A stretch of DNA of 64,000 nucleotides from Neurospora tetraspora. Taxonomy: Eukaryota > Ascomycota > Sordariomycetes > Sordariales > Sordariaceae. Within the stretch, counting starts at the first letter, position 1, and each line of letters opens with the position of its first letter. The DNA lies in NCBI RefSeq assembly GCF_033439725.1, contig NW_026944387.1, positions 2,728,001 to 2,792,000 of the forward strand, given 5' to 3'. A program made the position numbers and the translations under genes. Positions 35,043-42,506 of this stretch are shown one piece after another. The notes under the pieces are model-generated. The model searched no databases. It saw nothing but the letters and a program-made list of their open reading frames with translations, and was not told the DNA's origin.

Positions 35043-35155
35043 TAAAAGAGGGGAAATTAAAAGAGGGAGGTTAAAAGAGGGAGGTTACAAGAGGGAGGTT
35101 AAAAAAGGGAGGTTAAAAGAGGGAGGTTAAAAGAGGGAAATTAAAAGAAGGAAGG
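35043..35155. repeat. 14-bp minisatellite
   Basis: About eight tandem copies of a purine-rich unit close to AAAAGAGGGAGGTT, just past the transposase relic. No duplicate elsewhere in the window. Confidence 0.9.
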
Positions 35156-36379
35156 GAGAATTGGGGAGTAAATATATATATTTAGCGCCAACCGCCCAAA
35201 CTACCCCCTAATTTGTTCGAATTCAATAGAATCGTATTTATTAAACTATAAATTCAAATCGCTGGATTACCCCCTAGAGTGTAACTTTCTTAAAAAATTA
35301 GTGCCTCAAATACTTAATTAGAAATTTTAGAAATCTTTAGATTTGAAATATAACGATATATTTAATATATTTAATATATTAATAAATATTAGCGCCGTTT
35401 ATATATTTTTAGCGACCTGTACCCTCTACTGAAGGTATTTATAGAGTTATTAATATTTTTTACAAATATACTTCAAAATTAATATAAAGTATATATATCG
35501 ATTTAGTTCGTTCTAACAATTAAAATAATAACTTTTTTATATATATACAATTTTTTTAGTATTAATATTTTGGTATAAAAGAAAGATAAGAAAGATAATA
35601 AAAATTAAATTTAGGGTCGTTCCTCCTTCCTATTCCCTCCCGTTTATAGGAACCCTATTTATATAAGTAAATTGTTATAGTACGCTACAATATAGCGTAT
35701 TTATAGGTCTTATTGTAAAGTAATCGAATATAAAGCTAGATCGACTAAACTAATATTAAATATATTAAAATCCTCTTCCTATACTTATAAGTTTAGTAAA
35801 TCCTCTTTATTAATAACCTTAACCCCTAACCGCTTCTTTAAAATTCGAAAGTATACTTCTTTCCTCTTCTTCGAAATAATTATGAAACGATACGCTTTGG
35901 TTTTAAACTACTCCTACTCTTAGAAAATAAATTCTACGATATTTGTATCAATTCTTTTTATCTAATTTTTGTTAAAGATATTAATTACTTTTCTAAATTA
36001 CTTATACGATAGTACGGTGGCGATAGGCTCGACTTGCGTCTACGATTATAATATTTTCTTGGTCACAAATAGGGTATTTATTAAATATTTAAAGGATTTG
36101 ATAATAGCGTTACTATTAAATTTCTTCTTTTTCTTCTTAGGGTTAGATGGGCTGGCGGTTTTCCTCTTACTGTCGCGAACGTAAATAAATACTTTTAATT
36201 CCCTATTAAAATTTTTATTGTTAGAATTGTACAGCGTATTTATTAGTAATACGTTTTTACATAACAGTAATACGTTAAATATTAAAACGTAACTTCTAAT
36301 AGTACTCTAATTATTAGCGAACGCCTCCTCTATAAAAATACGGTACGGGAGGGTTTTATAGTAGAATTGTTAATATTCT

Positions 36380-36770
36380 TTATAATTCTATTATATTAGC
36401 GAATTAATATATTTATTATAATACCCTTTAAAAGTATATTAGATTAACCTTTAGAAAAGAATCCTAAATAGTATTCTCCGCGGTATATAACCCCGTTTTA
36501 ATGTCGTATTCGAATTTAAATTAGCTAACGTACCCCCCTAAAGTTTACTAAGTACGCTATTTATATTTAAAATAGTTAACTTTATTATAAATTTAACCGA
36601 CGTAGACTTCTATCCTGTATTTAATATAAAGGGTATTAACGATATTATTATATATTGTCTTTTTAAAGCCGCTTTTGTTTATAAGGCTATCGTCGCTAAT
36701 ATTTTAATATTTATAATAAAAAGATTTTTTATATTTTAATCTATTACTATAATTTTTTAGGGGTCTTCTT
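36380..36770 (-). pseudogene. RIP-mutated Myb/SANT-like DNA-binding protein of the Harbinger element
   Basis: The minus strand reads SLINKSGFKKTIYNNIVNT, LYIKYRIEVYVG, then IYNKVNYFKYK, GGYVS-stop-FKFEYD, KTGLYTAENTI-stop-DSFLKVN. This is the pattern of the Myb/SANT-like domain (PF12776 type: GFK..YN.IV...N......V.NK......K....W......SGF..D......TA....WD..LK.NP) with stops where Trp is expected. PIF/Harbinger elements usually carry such a second protein that binds the ends and helps the transposase. It lies tail to tail with the transposase. Limits are approximate. Confidence 0.75.
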
Positions 36771-36903
36771 GTTAGTAAATCTAATAGAGGGGGTAAATAT
36801 AATTTAATTAGATTAGGTAAAAGTAGGCGCTGCCTAATTAGCTATTTGTAATTAATTGGTATTGCCGGCTATCCTATTAGTAAATCGAGCGAGTCTTAAT
36901 CGG

Positions 36904-37018
36904 TGTCACAGGTTGACATTAGCCTTATAGTGTGCCTTACGAGTTCTGCCTAGCAAGCAGAACATCGTCCTATCTTTTAGGTTTGGCTCACTAGGCATAT
37001 GCACCCTAGCCTGTCATA
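36904..37018 (+). repeat. 5' LTR of the TRIM-like element
   Basis: 115 bp, TGTCACAGG to CCTGTCATA; contains TGGCTCACTAGG at 36984-36995, which fits a Pol III A box. Confidence 0.85.
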
Positions 37019-37075
37019 GTATGTTCTACTTAACGTGGGGAGGTCAGGGGTTCAATTCCTCGTAGGGGCATTTTT
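37019..37075 (+). pseudogene. tRNA-like 3' portion with B box and T-run, at the start of the TRIM interior
   Basis: Directly after the 5' LTR the sequence can be laid out as a tRNA from the D-stem on: GTAT, G, anticodon arm TTCTA-CTTAACG-TGGGG (pairs if G-U is allowed; CCCCA before C-to-T change), variable AGGTC, T-arm AGGGG-TTCAATT-CCTCG, acceptor strand TAGGGGC, A (37070), then TTTTT (37071-37075). GGTTCAATTCC at 37049-37059 is a perfect Pol III B box. The 5' part of the tRNA is absent. The strand is sense, whereas a primer-binding site would be antisense to the tRNA. Confidence 0.55.
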
Positions 37076-37375
37076 CGAGAGCGATTTTGGAAGTCTCTTC
37101 CGTAAGTAGCATTGCATTCCTCCGTCGGCCTTGGTCGTAGACATTGTCTCCCGAGCGACAATTGGAATTGTAATGGTAGCGACGGTAATAAGAGTACTAA
37201 GAAATGCTAATCGCAGAGTAACTGAAAATGTCCTAGATTCCCCATTGGAACCATTGGTTTAGGTAGTGCTATAAGCCGTCGCATTGCGACAAATCCTTCG
37301 CGATATTGTCGCCTTCGCTTGGGTTGGACGAAGCCTTATCTTGAAGCTTCTTAGCTTCGCTTTAAGGGGAGGTAG

Positions 37376-37490
37376 TATTATAGGTTGACATTGGCCTTAT
37401 AGTGTGCATTACGAGTTCTGCCTAGCAAGCAGAACATCGTCCTATCTTTTAGGTTTGGCTTACTAGGCATATACACCCTAGCCTATCATA
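37376..37490 (+). repeat. 3' LTR of the TRIM-like element
   Basis: 115 bp; differs from the 5' copy at a few sites, mainly C/T and G/A. Confidence 0.85.
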
Positions 37491-37751
37491 ATCGGGTATA
37501 TGGCAGTTCTTGTTCAGGTAAAGATAACTTAGAAGGATAGGTAAACGAGGGTATAAATAATACAATATTTTTTATAATGTTGGTGTTACTATATTTCTAG
37601 AGATTTAGTGCATTAAACAGCACTCGGAAATTGTGTGCGGAAGTGTTTTTTGGGTGGAACTAGGTAGGGTTGAAAATCTCGGTATTTACCGCCAAAATCC
37701 GGTTTAGAACGGTCCGTACTATTCCTCTGAACAATACTTCCGAGACCCCAT

Positions 37752-37786
37752 TTCCAGGTCCCATTTCCGAGGCGCCAAACACGCCC
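37752..37786 (-). repeat. Right terminal inverted repeat of the Harbinger element
   Basis: 35 bp, perfect inverted copy of the left end, followed by the TAA duplication at 37787-37789. Confidence 0.95.
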
Positions 37787-37789
37787 TAA

Positions 37790-38052
37790 TAAGCGTAAGG
37801 TCTAGCTCCAAGTACCTCTCATACAAGTACCGTAATCAGGTACCCTTACCGCACCTCCTTGTTCAGGTCAACATCCAGCATCAATATAAACTGCGTACTT
37901 CACTTTCCTGACCTAACTTAATCGAGCATATATAACCAACGAAATTTATTCTTCTCCCGCATTCTCATTTCATATTGAGCGTTATTTGGGAGCGCCTTCT
38001 TGGTTCACGGATATCCTGACCACATTTCACTGACCGACGCACCACGGACGAG
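37790..38052 (+). other. Remaining upstream region of alg13
   Basis: A G/C-normal stretch of 263 bp between the right target duplication and the alg13 ATG. Nothing specific seen. Confidence 0.6.
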
Positions 38053-39159
38053 ATGGACCACTCGACGACAACAAAGCCTACCACTGACACTGAGGCAACG
38101 GACCCTCAACAGATTGCTGGTCAGAAACGTGATGCCAGCGCAATCACAACAGTCAGTCCTGAAGGATATTCAACAAATTCTGGCGAGGGTCTGGGAATTG
38201 GCGAGGAAAGCAAAGGAGAAGGTGAAGCCAAACGCCCGAAGCTCAGCGAAGAGCAGACGAACAGTAACCGCAGAGATAACAACTCATATGCTGGTATAGA
38301 AGGCCGGCAATGCTTCGTCACAGTGGGCGCCACCGCCGGATTCCGCCCGTTGCTTTCAGAAGTCGTTAAACCAGAGTTCCTCACCTGTCTGGCCGACAAC
38401 AACTTCGACCTACTCAAAGTACAATGCGGCGAGGACTTTGAGTGGTTCGATGCGCAAGTCAAATCTTTGCCTCCTAGTTCTGTCACCATAGAATGTTTTG
38501 CCTTTACAGAGAACATGACCAAGCACTATGTCCGGTCACGGGGCGTGAAGTCTGTGAGACTACCGGGTGTGGTGGTTGCTCACGCCGGTGAGATTGCCCG
38601 TTTCATCATCCTTTGTCTCTTTGAGAACATGAAATAACTAAGTGGCTAGGCTCTGGAACAATCCTGGAAGTGCTCCGACTTCAGGTACCATTGGTAGTCG
38701 TTCCGAACCCAACTCTGATGGACAACCACCAAGCTGAGCTTGCTGAAGAGTTGGAATCTACGGGAGATGCCGTGTACGGCAGACTAGGGTAGGTTCTCCC
38801 CCATTAATCATTTGTCCACCCATTCCTACCATCCGCATATTCCAGTCTAGATTGCTGATACCCGTCAACCCAGGAAATTGACCGAAGCGATCGCACGCTC
38901 GTTAGAACTAGTCGCCCAAGGTCCGCTCAAGCTCAAAGATCTCCCACCATACTCACCCCCACCGTTCCCGGTGCCCGAGTCGGAGCGCGTGACCTTGTTT
39001 GACTGGATGGCGCTAACTTGCTATCCAGACGAGCTACGCAAGCAGCAGCACTTGCAAGACCTCAAGAATGTTGAGGAGAGCTTTCAGCGAGAGGTAGAAC
39101 AAGCCAAGGTGCCCCTGACAGAGACAGTTCAGGATCGTCTTCAGCGGGATCTTGACTAG
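38053..39159 (+). CDS. alg13: UDP-N-acetylglucosamine transferase subunit Alg13
   Basis: Three exons: 38053-38587, 38650-38788 and 38874-39159, about 319 residues. Splices CACGCCG|GTGAGA to GGCTAG|GC and CTAGG|GTAGGT to ACCCAG|G rebuild [17 protein letters not shown] and [15 protein letters not shown]. Motifs: [15 protein letters not shown] (normally VTVGTT.F), HAGSGTILE (UDP-GlcNAc-binding motif of GT28) and [20 protein letters not shown]. Alg13 is the cytosolic catalytic partner of membrane-bound Alg14 and adds the second GlcNAc to dolichol-PP-GlcNAc at the ER. Odd points: an 80-residue hydrophilic N-terminal extension with KRPKLSEE, and Ala for Thr in the VTVGAT motif. The gene starts 267 bp from a RIP-mutated transposon end. 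Confidence 0.92.
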
Positions 39160-40009
39160 GTATCATTGTTAGCGGCTCAGCTGGTGGCTTATGATCAGGG
39201 GCGGCGATTCTGGAAACTGTTTTTCAGCATGGGGAGTCCCATTTTCGCAAGAGAACTTGCATGCACCCTTACTGTGGTGTAACCGTTGAACTCACATATT
39301 TGGGTGGTCTTTGTCATGGTTACTGCGAACAATGTCACAACCGGATCTCTGACCTAGGCTCAGTCTGTTCCTGTCGAGTTCCGTGAGGGTTGTCGATGTC
39401 ATATGAGCAATATCACCACCGTACAACAACAGCTGAAGCCCAATCTTCATCATCATTACCCAACCTTCATCACCATTGCTCAGAATCTCCCGAAACCTGT
39501 GGCGCTCAAGAATATACAGGATCTGTCTCCAGCTACCACATGGTACTATTATTGAGACCTTGCACAGCGAGGCCCATACCAGCAGATAAAACAAGCCCAG
39601 GGAGAATATCTAGCTGGATAGGCAGCAGGGTGTGTGGGGGCAGTTCTTTGCAAACACAATGACGCTGGCTCCCTGCTATTCATGTGGATGTCAGAAGTGG
39701 ACGAGTCGGATCCTCATCCCGGAAGTGTGTTTATGGTTGTTTTGCCGCTGAGAAAAGGACCATAGATGTGTAGCGAATATTATTTCAAAAAGTACATAAG
39801 CAACGTAGCGATAATATTTAATGGTGATAAATCGCAAGGTTCACCATACTAGAAAATCTTGGGCAAGGGAGGAACAGCGTTTAATATTCTGGATTAGACA
39901 AAAAGCTGGCAAAAAATCTTGCATGAAATCATGATGACTGACAAAGGCCCAGTCCAACGAGACAACCACTGACGCTCAAAAGGAGGCACCCTCGACTCTA
40001 ACTAACAAC
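39160..40009. other. Convergent 3' region between alg13 and the PTS1 hydrolase
   Basis: About 850 bp with the 3' UTRs of both genes. Short overlapping frames show no domain; no repeat or RNA gene seen. Confidence 0.6.
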
Positions 40010-41313
40010 TCACAACTTCGCCTCCTCCTTCCCTGTCTTCTTCCTCCCCGGCGGCGGTCCCATCAACTCCAAAAACTCCTTACTAAGCACCCTCTTCTCC
40101 GTCCCCTCCCTTCCCTTCCACACCTTTCTAAACTCCTCATCCTCCTTCCTCCACACCTTCTCCAAATCCTTAGCAATGAACTCCGCCGCCTCCTCGGCAC
40201 ACCTAGTCGTCGCCTCCATCGGCACCAAATGCCCATAGCCCTCAACCGTCCGCACCTCCACCCTCCCCGCCTTCGCTCCGCCACTACCGTTCCAGCCCGT
40301 ACCCGTAAGCTCTAGCTTCTCCTCGCGCGTCTCCGGAGGACAGACATCGGACGTGGAACCAAACACCCAGAGCACGCCGGGCCGGAGGTGCGGCAGGAAG
40401 TAAGTAGTCATAATGCCCTCGGCTCGGTAAAATTGGAAGTTAGAGTCAACAGCGTGATCCGGGGGCAAGTCCGGCACCGGCTGGTCTTGTTTCTTAGGGC
40501 GGTAGTAAGTGAAGCACTCCTGGTGTTTGGACGTCACGAGCGTCACTTCCTCCTTTTCTGGAGAAACCCGGCGCAAGCCATGGTCAATCAACACCTCCAG
40601 ACATCTCGGGTCCCAAGTCTGGTAGAACTGATTCTTCCTGAACCCCTCCGCCGCCGCCTTTCGCGAAGGCCAGACATCCCGCCTATAGGCTGATTGCTTC
40701 ATAGGCATGAAGCCGTAGGCGGGACCGCGCTTGGTGAATTTGGAGATGACCGGGTCGAGCAGGACGAGCGAGGAGAAGAGGCGCGGGTGCAAAAGCGACA
40801 AAGAGACGATGGTGTTGCCGCCGAAGGAGTGGCCGATTCCGACTAAAGGGCGCGGCATCTCGCGCCGAAGGGCGTTGACGACGCAGAGGAGGTCGCGCGC
40901 GTGGTCGTACCAGGATGGGTCGTTGCCCAGACTGGACTCGTTGATCAGACCCGATTGGCCTTGCCAGGCGGCGTCGGCGATGAAGATGGAGCGGATTCTG
41001 ATGCCCCGGGCGGAGAGGGCTTTGGCGAGGTCTTCCCAGAGGGGCTCGTAGAGTTCCTGTATATGGGTGTTAGTGATTGATGAACACAAGTTGTGGGTAA
41101 GTGTTTGTGAGAGTAACTGACCTTGACGAAGCCATTGGCGTGAGCACCGATGATGGTCAGGTCGCCTGGTTGAGGATTGGGGTTGCTCTTGGGGATGTAT
41201 TGCTTTACGGAGAGATACAGGATCTCTTCTTGGGAGTTGGCGGTAGCATGGGCATAATCACGGATGTGTTGACCCTCGACTTTGTGCTCCTTGATGATGA
41301 AGGAGGAGGCCAT
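40010..41313 (-). CDS. Alpha/beta hydrolase with C-terminal PTS1 (AKL), Lpx1/AKT2-like
   Basis: Two exons, 41313-41122 and 41056-40010, about 412 residues. Splice GTCAAG|GTCAGT to ATACAG|GAA joins GAHANGFVK to ELYEPLWEDL. The fold is marked by TIIGAHANGF (oxyanion region), the nucleophile elbow GIGHSFGGN, the acid in FGSTSDVCPP and the catalytic His in EGYGHLVPME. The protein ends EEAKL; AKL is a good type 1 peroxisomal targeting signal. Family members include yeast peroxisomal lipase Lpx1 and the Alternaria AKT2-type proteins of toxin pathways, but no toxin cluster surrounds it here, so a role in peroxisomal lipid or ester turnover is more likely. The ATG at 41313 is preferred over an upstream ATG in the same frame because MASSFIIKEHKVEGQHIR begins the conserved part. 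Confidence 0.85.
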
Positions 41314-42506
41314 TATGCCGGTGGGTGAGGATGAGTGTGTCCTTTCTTCCGATTGCTTGTTTTGATATTCCCTGATGTTTGTGTACAAGTTGATATGTTG
41401 ACAGTTGTTGTGTCACACTTCAGGCGTGTAGTCGTTTGTGTTGTGTGCCTTGAGTGTATATCTCGAGTGATGGACGTGCCAATCGGATGAGACAAGCGAC
41501 AACTCTGATATGATCGAGAAACTGACGAGTCGGGTTGAGGAGCTTCTGGTAAAACGATCAAATGGGGTTCACGGGGAGATCAAATAAAGAAGTGTTGACT
41601 AAAGTCCGGGGTTGTCGATCGTGGGCTTTATGCCTCGGCAGTTCGTCCCGTAACAGTCGGCTCAACCATAACCCATCGTGGCGCCGGCTGTTGTGTTAGC
41701 GACTAGCCCCGGAAATCGACCCCCGGATTCCATTGCGTGATACCGTACACTATCAGTTTTCGACAACTCGTTGTTTATATGATTGAGAACCATGTTTCAA
41801 TTGAATGAGGGAGATATTATGTGACTATCGCTCATCTGTAGTGCTTGGTGTTGTGCCAAAGCTCTTTTGAATTGTAGCGGTGATCGGCAATCCATCAAAC
41901 CTGGAACTTATCGTAGTCGGCGTGTAAGTCGGGTACGTACCAGGTACGGCCATAAGACAGTGCCTCACATCGAAAACGGCTAGTATGAACACATTACAAA
42001 CAAGAAAGGTCATCAATCAACCTCTTCCCTTCCAGATTCAACGAAGAACCATTGAGGCAGCTTTTCGGTGTTTTCTGGCAGTTCGTGACTTGTCGAGGTT
42101 ATTAAGAGTGCATCCCCAATCCCGAACACTTAAACATGGAAAGCGGGGGAATGTAGAGTAAGTAGGTACCATTAAACTGTAGCAGACGGTTATTCCGCGG
42201 TCATGTGATACAGCGTGCCTGGCTCGCGTCATGGCCCCACACGGGCTTTTTCCGATCGCGTCGCCCTGCAGTGGCCCCAATTTGCCAGTGGCAGACAAAC
42301 AAAAGACAATTGAACGTTCTTCCAATCAACAACCACTGGTCGCATCGCCAATCCGCATCTGCCTGTCGCTTTTCACAAACCATCACCCTCACTTCTGGCC
42401 ACCATTTGCCCATGGAAATCGATTAGAGTCGACTCAAGACTCGGCGCTTCGACGCTTCCTGTATAACCTGTAATTAATCGAGCGAAATCGCGTTTACACC
42501 ACCAAA
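41314..42506. other. Divergent promoter region between the PTS1 hydrolase and the BRCT protein
   Basis: About 1.2 kb serving two genes. One CCTCGG is annotated separately. No ORF with a domain was seen. Confidence 0.6.
41633..41638 (+). promoter_or_regulatory. CCTCGG motif upstream of the PTS1 hydrolase
   Basis: Same core as the two sites before the acyl-CoA synthetase, about 320 bp from this gene's ATG. It would fit fatty-acid or peroxisome control by Far-type regulators, but chance occurrence is quite possible. Confidence 0.3.

Larger units (their letters stand above)
36904..37490 (+). mobile_element. TRIM-like LTR element with tRNA-like internal start
   Basis: Direct repeats of 115 bp (36904-37018 and 37376-37490) are flanked by a perfect 5-bp duplication, ATCGG (36899-36903 and 37491-37495). 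The first begins TGTCACAGG, the second TATTATAGG (RIP changes). A purine tract (AAGGGGAGGTAG) abuts the 3' LTR, setting plus orientation. The 357-bp interior codes for nothing visible. At 587 bp it has the build of a terminal-repeat retrotransposon in miniature. It is less RIP-mutated than the surrounding Harbinger sequence, so it may have arrived later or escaped by its small size. Confidence 0.8.
25973..37786 (+). mobile_element. PIF/Harbinger-type DNA transposon, RIP-mutated, with two nested LTR elements
   Basis: Perfect 35-bp inverted repeats (25973-26007 and 37752-37786, beginning GGGCGTGTTTGGCGCCTCGG) are flanked on both sides by TAA (25970-25972 and 37787-37789), the 3-bp duplication typical of PIF/Harbinger. 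The interior encodes relics of a HARBI1-like DDE transposase (plus) and a Myb/SANT-like protein (minus). The span of 11814 bp includes a Gypsy element (26560-34018) and a TRIM-like element (36904-37490); without them and their duplications the element would be about 3.76 kb, a normal size. The interior is extremely A/T-rich with abundant TA and many stop codons where W or Q codons are expected, as RIP produces, while the outermost 100-200 bp are untouched. Confidence 0.88.

Noticed and set aside
35969-36184. 71-codon frame in the A/T-rich block
   Set aside because: A chance open frame between the transposase and Myb/SANT relics; the hydrophobic FF/LL runs come from A/T richness.
26080-37600. 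A/T-rich block as a centromere or mitochondrial insertion
   Set aside because: It is bounded by perfect inverted repeats with a target duplication and contains ordered relics of known transposon proteins.
41321-41388. Upstream ATG extension of the PTS1 hydrolase
   Set aside because: The extra residues are polar and uncharacteristic; the ATG at 41313 starts the conserved N-terminus.
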